Virus record (IMG/VR): IMGVR_UViG_3300029787_000316
Span: 1 to 24,696 of that record
Reading direction: 5' to 3' (one strand)
Length of the DNA: 24,696 bases
From: a virus
The notes under the pieces are model-generated. The model had not been told where the DNA came from. It ran no database searches and was given only the letters and a program-made list of their open reading frames with translations. Every line of letters begins with the position of its first letter. Position 1 is the stretch's first letter. The position numbers and the translations under genes were made by a program. Shown here piece after piece: positions 1-8,132 of the stretch.

Positions 1-827
1 CCTGCTAAAGCCAACGCTGCCCCAGTAGCCATCGTGCCGCCATACTTTCCAAGAAAGGTTTCTGCATCAGGATTAGGAAGCGCAAAAGCGGTTGCTTTAT
101 CTAAAAAAGTAGGAGCGCCTGCTTCAATTGCTTGATTAGAGGCTTCTAAATCAAAACCCTGTAAAACGTTTCTATCCGCTCCAATCTTTCCGGTCTGCTC
201 TATTCCTTGAGCAAACCGTTGTCCAAAAGTGCTTTTTCCTGTAGGATCCTTTGCAAAACCGCCTTTTAAGCCCGAAGTTAAACCGCCTATTAACGCGCCC
301 TGTACACCCATTTTTAACGAGTCCTTAAAGCTTTTGCCCTGCACCAAGCCTGTAATTCCGCTACCAATAAACCCAGAAGCAATAGAACCCAGACCCGGCG
401 CTATGAAGTTTAACGCGAACGGTACAACAATCGGAGCAACCGCTTTAAATACCTTTTTAACGCCAGATATGATCTTCTTCAAAAAGAACTCGCGCTGCCC
501 AGTGTACGGGTTTACCGAGTTAGTCTCACTGCCGACGATGTATGCAGAGGGGTCCGCACCAGCATCAGCAATGGCTATATCTACCTGAGTCATAAGCTCT
601 GGGTTTGCTTCACTTACTTCTTTGGGAATTAAACGTTCTTTCTTTGTAGCGTGGATCAAAACATCGTCGCCGTTACGGCCCAACTGAGCCATCCGTTCGG
701 CTGTTTCTCGCATGGAATTTATGCCGTTCTGGCGTCCAAAGGCTAGGCGACTGTCATCTATTTCGTCTAAGTTAGACGTAAGAAAAGAAGCCAAACCGCC
801 TTCTGGGAGTACCATTTGTTGTTCCAT
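1..827 (-). CDS. Putative virion/tail structural protein, C-terminal part cut by window edge
   Basis: Open from an ATG at 827 to the left edge without a stop, so at least 275 residues. A GGGG-type ribosome binding site sits 7 bases before the ATG. The N-terminal ~120 residues are soluble and contain a segment HATKKERLIPKEV followed by VGSETNSVNPYTGQREFF. From about residue 120 the protein becomes glycine-rich and hydrophobic (KAVAPIVVPFALNFIAPGLG, then IGSGITGLVQG and MGVQGALIGGLTSGL), a layout I associate with conserved virion proteins of marine phages at the end of the tail module. Membrane-active or ejected behaviour is inference from the hydrophobic stretch only. It follows the 104-aa gene after a 53-base gap in which I see no terminator. 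Confidence 0.75.
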   Translation of the reverse strand, partial: MEQQMVLPEGGLASFLTSNLDEIDDSRLAFGRQNGINSMRETAERMAQLGRNGDDVLIHATKKERLIPKEVSEANPELMTQVDIAIADAGADPSAYIVGSETNSVNPYTGQREFFLKKIISGVKKVFKAVAPIVVPFALNFIAPGLGSIASGFIGSGITGLVQGKSFKDSLKMGVQGALIGGLTSGLKGGFAKDPTGKSTFGQRFAQGIEQTGKIGADRNVLQGFDLEASNQAIEAGAPTFLDKATAFALPNPDAETFLGKYGGTMATGAALALA

Positions 828-880
828 CTCAATCCCCTCTAAAAACACTGTAACAGATATGTTTTAGCTTTTCCATGCTA

Positions 881-1195
881 TTATGATATTACTACCGTTA
901 CCGCACCTACCCCACCAGTGGAAGTATTTCCACGAATATTGGGTTGATCCGCAACAGTTATTTTTACCTGACCCATGACGCCCGCCGCATCCCTATATTG
1001 AAACAATTCACCTACTTCTAACCCCTGATCGTCCGTCTGTAAGTTCGTTAAAACCATTCCTGTATCCCTGCCCGCACCGGGGTTCTGCATCTGCTCTATA
1101 TACACCGAGAACGACCGTACAACCTGATCCATATAAGCCCTGTCATAAGTCTCCGGAGCCTTCGGAAAAAACGGTTTGACTAAATTACGAGACAT
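881..1195 (-). CDS. Conserved hypothetical phage protein, 104 aa (tail module)
   Basis: The ATG at 1195 overlaps the stop of the 703-aa gene (TAATG), so translation is probably coupled. No strong ribosome binding site is visible, which fits coupling. The protein starts MSRNLVKPFFPKAPETYDRAY, a proline-rich opening with an RSFSVYIEQMQNPG helix. It ends in GGVGAVTVVIS, a short beta-like tail similar to the C-terminus of the 102-aa protein at 10222-10530 (GLGEVTVTIT). No catalytic motif or membrane segment is visible. Position between two virion-type genes suggests a structural or assembly role; the function is unknown. Confidence 0.8.
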   Translation of the reverse strand: MSRNLVKPFFPKAPETYDRAYMDQVVRSFSVYIEQMQNPGAGRDTGMVLTNLQTDDQGLEVGELFQYRDAAGVMGQVKITVADQPNIRGNTSTGGVGAVTVVIS

Positions 1196-3306
1196 TATCT
1201 ACGCCCATCTGGTCTTATATCAACTCTCGGCGTACCCAAACGCCAACCTACCCCCGTATCTGAAGAAGCCACTTTCAAAGAAAAGGCTCGCCCTCTGAGC
1301 CTTACGTTAACCTGATTTGTCCACTGTTCAATAGGAACAGTAGAAGTTCTTGTAACCGCTTTTGCCTGTGTTTGAAGGTATAAACCCCCCGGATAATTGC
1401 GAGCCTGAAGAGTCATAGTCGCAGCCGGAGAAGAAGCCGTAGAGTTTCTAAAGGTTACATCCGGAACCATTCGGGTCATAAACAGGAAGTGATCGCCGTC
1501 TCCCATGTCAATCTGACTGCTTTCAATGTAAGCGGATATAGCTGTAACAGGCTCTGTGCTGCCGTCATCAAAACCACTCTCGTGTGAATATAAATAATGA
1601 TCTGTGCCCGCTGCAATCGGATCAGCGTTTATACCACGGTCCATCCAAACAGTGCGGGCCATATCACCATAATACCAGACGTTCTGCTGGTAATTAAAAA
1701 CAACATACTTATCGTTCTCTTGACTGCTTGCAGACGGGTAAAACCACCACACTTCGCCAAAAGCAGTGTTTGTAGCAGCCGTAACCTTTTCTTTCTGTAA
1801 GAAGTTAAAGTCCGAAAAGATAAAATCTCTGACCGTACAAGCTAAACGCTGTACCGAACCAGAGTAGCTGTAAAACTCCTCTTGACCCATCCAGAAGATA
1901 GTGTCCTCGACGTTAATTGCACTTAAAGGACTCATAATAGTTAAGTTGTCAGAAACCATGTTAATACCGAATGTAAACGGCGGTCCTAAAAACTGCATGG
2001 CGTGTAATGAAACATCTGTAAAAATTATAATCTGCTGTTTTGTTTCTATTGCGGCTATAATCTCGGAGCCGGAACCTATTCTAAGATCTCCAGCAGTGTT
2101 TGTAGCCGCCGCAGACCACGTTATTAAACTCTCTTGACTGCCAAAACGCACAAGCAAAGGATCCTGCTCGGTGCTGTTTTCTGGATCACACCCAAATACA
2201 ATAACATGTCGCGAAACGTCCGAAACTAAAACAATCTTGCCGCTGGTGGGTGCGCCGTCTGAATTTGTTAAAGAAGAAAGCGCTTGAGCCCTTACACCCG
2301 TCCCGTCTGTCTTGTTCCAGTAATATATGTTGCCATCCCGGTCATTAATCAGGAGGTCCTCACCAAAATTATCATGCGACCAAAGCCGTAGTGTCTGCCC
2401 CGAAGCAGAAAGGTCCGTCGCAGAGTTCCACGTTCCGCGGCCCCATGTGCCCGCATTCCAACCGTTTCCAGATATAGTCGTATCAAGACCCGTGTTGATC
2501 TGATATGCCGCAACAGTAGAAGATCCACCAGTGCCGCTATCTGAAGTATTGCAGAAAAGAAAGGTTGGGTCTAAACCATCCGTCGTTGTAATAGAAGCAA
2601 TTGATGAAACAGTTCGAGCCTCTATTTGATATGAATTAGCGCTGACAACCGTTGTAACTTGGTATTCTTGATTAAGAACCGCCGCAGTAATTAAACCACC
2701 TAACGAAGCGGCATCCGTAAATGTTACAAAATCGTTGTCTAAAGCACCATGCTCGGCCTCTGTTACAGTAATCGTGCAACACGCTATCGCCGCGCCGTCA
2801 GCATGTGACGCTGCCGTGGTTCCGTTTTGACCTCTAGCACAGCCCTGCAAAGTAACGCTGGAAATCGAGGCATACGTTATTATCTCGTCGTCTATCTTAA
2901 CTCTGCCCGAAACAGGAAACCCCGTTGCACTGTCTATTGTAATAGTTTCAGAGTCCGCGGCTATCGCGCCGTTTAATGTATCGGCTCCAGTAAGAAAAGT
3001 GGCATCACCCGCACTCGTTGTAAGTCGAAGCGGGGTAATGTCGTAGTATTGTTGGCCCTCTAAAATATAATACTTTAAATGAGTTCCAACACCTATAAAC
3101 TCTGTTCCGTCTAAGGCTTTCCAAGAGTGCAAGGCACGGCAAGTCCCTAAAAAAGCAACTCCCGTGAACCTTTTCCATCCGCCAATTTTTTCAGGAAAGC
3201 CAAAACGGAACCTGACCTTATCCATATCAAACCAACCGCCTTCGTTAGTGTAGGAGGTAACTTCTCGGTTTATACCGGGTTTAAACTGGAGCTTGGTCAG
3301 GGGCAT
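1195..3306 (-). CDS. Large tail protein, nozzle/hub (stabilisation)-like
   Basis: A 703-aa protein starting MPLTKLQFKPGINREVTSY with a conserved-looking GGWFDMDKVRFRFGFPEKIGGW segment at residues 23-44. Residues ~108-176 look like an inserted beta module (TITIDSATGFPVSG, VKIDDEIITYA, GCARGQNGTTAASH) that recurs in phage tail proteins. Residues 282-293 hold a WNAGTWGRGTW motif. The remainder has many aromatic beta strands (for example AFGEVWWFYPS and YQQNVWYYGDMA), consistent with a beta-propeller-like tail nozzle such as P22 gp10 or T7 gp12. That assignment is by general resemblance and gene position, not by a clear signature. It lies 13 bases downstream of the 75-aa gene and overlaps the next start. 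Confidence 0.8.
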   Translation of the reverse strand: MPLTKLQFKPGINREVTSYTNEGGWFDMDKVRFRFGFPEKIGGWKRFTGVAFLGTCRALHSWKALDGTEFIGVGTHLKYYILEGQQYYDITPLRLTTSAGDATFLTGADTLNGAIAADSETITIDSATGFPVSGRVKIDDEIITYASISSVTLQGCARGQNGTTAASHADGAAIACCTITVTEAEHGALDNDFVTFTDAASLGGLITAAVLNQEYQVTTVVSANSYQIEARTVSSIASITTTDGLDPTFLFCNTSDSGTGGSSTVAAYQINTGLDTTISGNGWNAGTWGRGTWNSATDLSASGQTLRLWSHDNFGEDLLINDRDGNIYYWNKTDGTGVRAQALSSLTNSDGAPTSGKIVLVSDVSRHVIVFGCDPENSTEQDPLLVRFGSQESLITWSAAATNTAGDLRIGSGSEIIAAIETKQQIIIFTDVSLHAMQFLGPPFTFGINMVSDNLTIMSPLSAINVEDTIFWMGQEEFYSYSGSVQRLACTVRDFIFSDFNFLQKEKVTAATNTAFGEVWWFYPSASSQENDKYVVFNYQQNVWYYGDMARTVWMDRGINADPIAAGTDHYLYSHESGFDDGSTEPVTAISAYIESSQIDMGDGDHFLFMTRMVPDVTFRNSTASSPAATMTLQARNYPGGLYLQTQAKAVTRTSTVPIEQWTNQVNVRLRGRAFSLKVASSDTGVGWRLGTPRVDIRPDGRR

Positions 3307-3319
3307 TTATTTACTCCGC

Positions 3320-3547
3320 TTAGTTTACAACGTCTGCTTCCTCTGTATCAGACGCTAACGATGTTGTCAGCATACTTAAACACGCTTGATGACCTATCTG
3401 CACCTGACGCAAGTGAGCTTGTGCCGATGCAATCTTTCTTTCTAAGTCAACGACATCGCTCAGATATACTTTTTGAGCGTCGTTTAAATCATCGTAGTTA
3501 TGTTCAGTGCCATTGATCGTGACGGTGTTTGTGTTTTTTTTAGCCAT
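3320..3547 (-). CDS. Small conserved phage protein, 75 aa (DUF6447-like)
   Basis: Begins MAKKNTNTVTINGTEHNYDDLNDAQK, then a helix-rich segment (DLERKIASAQAHLRQVQIGHQA) likely to form a short coiled coil. The VTINGTEHNYDDLND opening followed by a helix resembles small proteins grouped as DUF6447 in marine phages; this match is from memory and should be treated as tentative. An AAAGGAG ribosome binding site lies 6 bases upstream of the ATG. The gene lies between the 89-aa gene and the 703-aa nozzle-like gene. Function unknown. Confidence 0.75.
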   Translation of the reverse strand: MAKKNTNTVTINGTEHNYDDLNDAQKVYLSDVVDLERKIASAQAHLRQVQIGHQACLSMLTTSLASDTEEADVVN

Positions 3548-3569
3548 CGTGATCTCCTTTCAGTTAAAT

Positions 3570-3839
3570 TTATGCGGTAAATGAATTAGCCGCAGTAATA
3601 GCTTTGTCTATTTCTGTAAAACTTTCACTGCCCCAATCTTCAAGTGCTTTCATGTGAACGAGATAGCCATTGCTACGAGCTACACGCTCTTTCTTTTCGT
3701 CATGCGTCATGTCATGTCCGAAATCTGCGTCCGTTGCATCACTGCCTTTAGCGTGGGTAGCGATAACGCTGTTGATTACCGACACACTGCCCAGCATTGC
3801 TGCGTGGTCCTGTGCGATTTGATCTGCTTCTCTTGCCAT
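3570..3839 (-). CDS. Small conserved hypothetical protein, 89 aa
   Basis: Starts MAREADQIAQDHAAMLGSVS and is mainly helical, with a histidine- and aspartate-rich middle (HAKGSDATDADFGHDMTHDEKKE at about residues 29-51). No membrane segment, signal peptide or catalytic motif is evident. Its ribosome binding site (AAGGA) is embedded in the last codons and stop of the upstream oxygenase gene, 5 bases away. The operon position between the oxygenase and the nozzle-like protein suggests an accessory tail role, but this is only context. Confidence 0.75.
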   Translation of the reverse strand: MAREADQIAQDHAAMLGSVSVINSVIATHAKGSDATDADFGHDMTHDEKKERVARSNGYLVHMKALEDWGSESFTEIDKAITAANSFTA

Positions 3840-3844
3840 TGTGT

Positions 3845-4486
3845 TTATCCTTCTAGGTTTGCAATGTTAATATTGCCTGAGATTGATATTCTTTCCCCGT
3901 CATTGTCGTAAAACGGGAAAACCTGATGAAGCATGGTTGAGGGAAACATAACCATGTAACCTTCTGCTTCTTTCTCCATGTTGTAGGCAAAGGTTGACAC
4001 CCTGCCCAACGTATTTGTGTAGCTAAATGCAAAGTTAGATATGTGGTTATCTGCATTTGAGTTGGCACAAATAAAAAGTTTCTTCTGCTCTGCATAGGAC
4101 GTAGGTATCTGCATCCATATGACAAAGCTGTACACACCACTGTGATCATGCGGTGGGTTAAACTCATGCTGCTTCTGGAAGTTTACCCAGAGGCTTTCCA
4201 AGTTCCAACCCTCACCCTCCTGCATAGTTTCACGCCAAGGTCCACCATACGCCTCAATGTGGCTTTGAATAAACGAGGGCAGTAGCTCAGTCACAAACTC
4301 ATTGAGTAAAGGTGAGTCACCGTCCAGCCTAATAGACGTACTTATGTTACCTGCAAGTTCAGGCTTCATGTCCTCTGGCTGTTCTCGTGCTTCGTTTACA
4401 ACTTTCCATATGTTATCCACAACGTCCTCTGGGAGTTGCCCCTCGACAACCCCTACGTTTGGAAAGTTTCGTTGTATTAAGTCCAT
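3845..4486 (-). CDS. 2-oxoglutarate/Fe(II)-dependent oxygenase-like protein
   Basis: A 213-aa protein with the layout of a phage 2OG-Fe(II) oxygenase. A histidine-rich motif PPHDHSGVYSFV (H113, D114, H115) is followed ~70 residues later by LHQVFPF with H187, then by GERISISGNI with R199, the usual place for the arginine that binds the 2OG carboxylate. The middle VSTFAYNMEKEAEGYMVMFPS fits the strand before the distal histidine. Such enzymes oxidise protein or small-molecule substrates with Fe(II), O2 and 2OG; the substrate here is unknown. The first motif is H-D-H rather than a plain H-x-D, so which residues bind iron is uncertain. The gene starts two bases after the tail-fibre stop, with AGAAGG as ribosome binding site inside the end of the fibre gene. 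Confidence 0.8.
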   Translation of the reverse strand: MDLIQRNFPNVGVVEGQLPEDVVDNIWKVVNEAREQPEDMKPELAGNISTSIRLDGDSPLLNEFVTELLPSFIQSHIEAYGGPWRETMQEGEGWNLESLWVNFQKQHEFNPPHDHSGVYSFVIWMQIPTSYAEQKKLFICANSNADNHISNFAFSYTNTLGRVSTFAYNMEKEAEGYMVMFPSTMLHQVFPFYDNDGERISISGNINIANLEG

Positions 4487-4488
4487 GC

Positions 4489-7400
4489 TTAACCTTCTAG
4501 GGTTGCCACACGAGCTTCAAGCTCTTGTATTGCTTTTACTAAGATTGGTACTAATTTAGCATACTTCATTCCGTACTGTTTGCCATCATCCGTTATGCTT
4601 ACAGTTAGGTTTGTTTTGTCTGCAATTTTATAATTAGCAGCTTCTTCTAATGCTTTAACATCTTGTGCCTTAAATCCTAAATCTAACCAATCTTCTTTGT
4701 GTGTGCCATCAGACGTTATTGCATCTAAATCATAATCATCAGCCCTTTTGTCTCCATATTTAGAACGCTTGTCCCACTTAAAGGTGTAAGGCTTCATGGC
4801 TTTAACAAAGTCTAATCCAATGTCTAGGGCTGTAAAGTCTGTCTTATCTCGTTCATCAGAAGTTACTGTCCAATCCACTTGTATATATGCGTTAGCAATA
4901 TTTTCATCTCCAAGAGTCATGGCATTAGAGCCAGTAGTGTATGCTCCACCCGGACTACCTGTTTGACCTGCATCTAATCCTAAAAGTAATAAGTTATCAC
5001 CTGTTGTAACAGATGCACCAGCTTGAACACCCACAGCAGTATTATTATTTGCTGCACCATTAGCAGCACCTAAAGCATTTACTCCTACAGCGGTGTTTTG
5101 AGAGCCACTTACAGCAGCGTCCATTGCTGCCGCACCCACTGCGGTATTGCTGCCGCCTGTAACATTACGTCCTGCTAGACCCCCAATAAAAGTATTAGAA
5201 ACACCAGTTGCATTGGCTTCACCTGCAAACGAACCAACTGCTACGTTATAAGCGTCTGTAGATGTGGTAAAGTTTTGAGTACTAAGTGAACCAAATCCAA
5301 CAGCGGTATTGTGATTGCCTTTTGTATCAGCGTCCAGTGCAGCAGACCCACATATAGTGTTTGATACGCCTACAGTCATTGATGACCCTGCATTATAACC
5401 AACTGCTGTATTATGACTATTTGTGGCAGTAGTGAAGTTTTGTGAAAATAAAGCTTGGTATCCTACAGCCGTTGATTGAGAACCAAGTGTATCACTGCTC
5501 AAAGCAGTATAACCAACAGCAGTGTTCTTATCTGCGTCTGTAAATGCGTCACCTGTGCCCCCACCAACAAAAGTGTTGAGCATTCCGGTGGTGACCTGAC
5601 TACCTGCGCTGTCACCAATAGCCACGTTGTGAACATTTGTAGCTGTCGTAAAGTTTTGAGCAGTTAATGCGTTAACACCGATTGCAATACTGGAACTGCC
5701 TTGAGTGTCACCATCCAAAGCTTGCAAACCAAGGACTATGTTGCGACCTCCTGTCGTTAATGACATCCCTGCAACAGCTCCGACAAGAGTGTTGTAAAGT
5801 CCAGTAGTCAAAGCTCTACCTGCACGATCACCAATAGCTACGGTATAACCATCTACTCCTGCGTTAAGAGTTTGAAGTGCTTGATAACCTATTGCTACAT
5901 TTAGACCGTGAGCGTCTTCTGTAGATAACGCATCTCTTCCTATGGCTACATTTTGAGTTCCAGTAGTCAAAGCGTCACCTGCTAAACCGCCAATGAGGGT
6001 GTTGTTTGTGGCTGTGGTGACTGATACTCCTGCATTGTATCCAACAGCAGTATTGTAAGTATCTGTGGCAGTTGTGAAGTTTTGTGTTTGTAATGCGCCT
6101 CTACCAACGGCTACAGACTTACTGCCTAAAGTATCAGTAGTTAAAGCACCAGTTCCAACTGCCACGTTTTCATCTGCATCAGTTAGAGCATCACCTGCAA
6201 GACCACCTATGAGGGTGTTGTATATGCCTGACGTGACTGCTGCTCCTGCGCTAGCTCCAACGGCTACGTTGTAAGCGGTAGCCCCTGCGTTTTGTGCGTT
6301 TAATGCTAAATACCCAACAGCAACATTTTGACCATGACCATCTTCAGCAGAAAGTGCAGCATGTCCTACGGCAACATTTTGACCGCCAGTATTTAGGGCA
6401 TCACCTGCTAAACCGCCTATTAAGACGTTTTCTGTAGCCGTGGAAACTGATGCACCTGCGTTATACCCAACTGCTACGTTATACATATCTACTGCGGTAG
6501 CAGGATTCTGGTCGCTTAAACTTCCTTGACCAACTGCTACAGACTTACTTCCTAAAACATTAGTGGTTAAAGATTCTTTACCAATAGCCACATTGCTACT
6601 ACCTGTTGTTATTGCATCACCTGCTAGGCTACCAACAAGGACGTTGTTTATACCTGTGGAAACTGATAAACCCGCATGATTACCAACTGCTACGTTATGA
6701 CTATCTGTAGCTGTGGTAAAGTTTTGAGATTCTAAAGCAAACGGACCTATAGCAACACTTCTTGAACCTAGTGTATCAGCAGTTAATGCACCCATTCCTA
6801 TTGCTACATTGTAGTCTGCATCCGTTAATGCGTCACCTGCTAAACCACCGACAAGGGTGTTCTGTACGCCTGTGGTGACTGCTGCTCCTGCATCAAAACC
6901 TACCGCTACATTATAACTGTTTACGGCTGTAGTAAGGTTTTGAGCCATTAACGTGCCGTAACCTACAGCAACATTTCTTGCTCCTTTGGTGTCTGCAAGC
7001 ATTGCATTAGGACCAAGAGCAACATTTCCTGCCGCAGTATTAGATGCACTTAATGCCCTGTAACCAACAGCAAGATTAGATCCACCTGTCGTGAGTGCGT
7101 CACCCGCAAGTCCACCGACAAGAGTGTTTTCTGTGGCTGTGGTTATATCATTACCTGCACTATAACCGACTGCTACGTTATACGTTGCTGATCCATCTGT
7201 AACATTTTGATTCTGTAAGGCAAAATGACCAACTGCAACAGCAAAGTCACCCGTAGTATTTGCTTGTAAAGCATTAACACCCAGAGCTAAGTTGTTAGTT
7301 CCATCTGTATTTGCTTGCCCTGCTTGTCCACCCACAAAAGTATTTTGTCCTGTTGTATTTGCTGCTCCTGCAAGTGATCCAACAAAAGTGCTATAAACTC

Positions 7401-8121
7401 CAGTAGTTGTTGCAACCCCTGCTTGATAACCTACAGCAGTATTATTAGACTCTGCACCTGCGTTTTGTACTTTTAATGCTTGATACCCTATAGCAGTTGT
7501 TGTCCCGTTTGCATCTTCTGTTTTAAGAGCCTCAAATCCTACCGCAACTACACCATCACCCGTAGTCAAAGCAGTACCAGCCTCATCGCCTAAGACTACG
7601 TTGTAGTTACCGCCAGAGGCTATTGCATCACCTGCGTTGACGCCAAGGCGTAGGTTGGATGTACCTGCTGTACTTGTAGATAAACTTGGAACAGAAAGAT
7701 CAGTAAACGCATCAATCATAGCCGCGCCTGATCCAGCACCGTCTGAATAGATAGCTTTAGTTTGTCCTGCTGAGATTGTAATGTTAGCCCCAGACCCTTG
7801 GGATATGATGATATTCTGGGAACCAGAAGTTCCGTTTTCAATAAACCACAGCTTGCTGACCGTGTTCGGCCCTATTGTAATTGTACAAGCAGAGTCCAAA
7901 GTTCCTGTGTATTTCAAGAACATTGATCGTCCGGGGTCCGTTGCCCCATCCGCAATTGTAGTTGTATGCGTGTCAGCATTTGTTGTTATGGCTTCTGTGC
8001 CAAAAGAAAACGCTTCCGCAATGAGTTCGAGGTTGGTGTTTGTTGTATCGCCCCAAGTACCCGACTGTTCGCCTGTAGCAATTTCTTCTAATCTTAGGTC
8101 ATTTACATATGTACTAGCCAT
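4489..8121 (-). CDS. Tail fibre with YadA-head-like repeats and C-terminal S74 chaperone domain
   Basis: A 1210-aa fibre. Residues 1-~145 form an N-terminal virion-attachment-like region (EEIATGEQSGTWGDTTNTNL, then short beta repeats). Residues ~155-1075 are about a dozen units of roughly 55-90 residues, commonly ~70, each made of 17-19 residue sub-repeats of the form NVAVGYNAG / NTLIGGLAGDALTTG / NVAVGxxAL, as in trimeric autotransporter YadA-type heads (left-handed beta roll). Residues 1088-1210 are a peptidase S74 / intramolecular chaperone domain. It starts with SDERDK (S1088, D1089), where such fibres cleave themselves after trimerisation, and continues with MKPYTFKWD, DLGFKAQDVKAL and a C-terminal helix KLVPILVKAIQELEARVATLEG. 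Function: receptor-binding fibre or spike, trimeric by family. Confidence 0.93.
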   Translation of the reverse strand: MASTYVNDLRLEEIATGEQSGTWGDTTNTNLELIAEAFSFGTEAITTNADTHTTTIADGATDPGRSMFLKYTGTLDSACTITIGPNTVSKLWFIENGTSGSQNIIISQGSGANITISAGQTKAIYSDGAGSGAAMIDAFTDLSVPSLSTSTAGTSNLRLGVNAGDAIASGGNYNVVLGDEAGTALTTGDGVVAVGFEALKTEDANGTTTAIGYQALKVQNAGAESNNTAVGYQAGVATTTGVYSTFVGSLAGAANTTGQNTFVGGQAGQANTDGTNNLALGVNALQANTTGDFAVAVGHFALQNQNVTDGSATYNVAVGYSAGNDITTATENTLVGGLAGDALTTGGSNLAVGYRALSASNTAAGNVALGPNAMLADTKGARNVAVGYGTLMAQNLTTAVNSYNVAVGFDAGAAVTTGVQNTLVGGLAGDALTDADYNVAIGMGALTADTLGSRSVAIGPFALESQNFTTATDSHNVAVGNHAGLSVSTGINNVLVGSLAGDAITTGSSNVAIGKESLTTNVLGSKSVAVGQGSLSDQNPATAVDMYNVAVGYNAGASVSTATENVLIGGLAGDALNTGGQNVAVGHAALSAEDGHGQNVAVGYLALNAQNAGATAYNVAVGASAGAAVTSGIYNTLIGGLAGDALTDADENVAVGTGALTTDTLGSKSVAVGRGALQTQNFTTATDTYNTAVGYNAGVSVTTATNNTLIGGLAGDALTTGTQNVAIGRDALSTEDAHGLNVAIGYQALQTLNAGVDGYTVAIGDRAGRALTTGLYNTLVGAVAGMSLTTGGRNIVLGLQALDGDTQGSSSIAIGVNALTAQNFTTATNVHNVAIGDSAGSQVTTGMLNTFVGGGTGDAFTDADKNTAVGYTALSSDTLGSQSTAVGYQALFSQNFTTATNSHNTAVGYNAGSSMTVGVSNTICGSAALDADTKGNHNTAVGFGSLSTQNFTTSTDAYNVAVGSFAGEANATGVSNTFIGGLAGRNVTGGSNTAVGAAAMDAAVSGSQNTAVGVNALGAANGAANNNTAVGVQAGASVTTGDNLLLLGLDAGQTGSPGGAYTTGSNAMTLGDENIANAYIQVDWTVTSDERDKTDFTALDIGLDFVKAMKPYTFKWDKRSKYGDKRADDYDLDAITSDGTHKEDWLDLGFKAQDVKALEEAANYKIADKTNLTVSITDDGKQYGMKYAKLVPILVKAIQELEARVATLEG
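4900..7659. repeat. Degenerate ~210-bp tandem repeats inside the tail fibre gene
   Basis: About a dozen units recur with a basic spacing of 70-72 codons, some shorter or longer. On the plus strand, recurring words include aaagttttga and caccxgctaaaccxcc-like strings. Each unit encodes four 17-19 residue VAVG/VGGLAGDA sub-repeats. The copies differ from one another at many positions, so these are old, diverged repeats rather than recent copies. They could recombine and change fibre length. Confidence 0.85.
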
Positions 8122-8132
8122 TTTTTAAATCC

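Noticed and set aside
229-588. Plus-strand open frame of 119 codons
   Set aside because: It lies opposite the glycine-rich virion protein that runs off the left edge, whose frame and ribosome binding site are better supported.
828-880. 15-codon ORF (MEKLKHICYSVFRGD) before the left-edge gene
   Set aside because: Too short and without a clear ribosome binding site or overlap pattern like the small lysis genes.
3853-4167. Minus-strand alternative frame within the oxygenase gene
   Set aside because: The overlapping oxygenase frame has the histidine and arginine motifs; this one has none.
4900-7659. CRISPR-like or DGR-type variable repeats
   Set aside because: The repeats are coding, diverged and continuous with no spacers. 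No reverse transcriptase or template repeat is visible in the window.
7781-8128. Plus-strand open frame opposite the fibre N-terminus
   Set aside because: All other genes run on the minus strand, and this one covers the conserved fibre attachment region in antisense.
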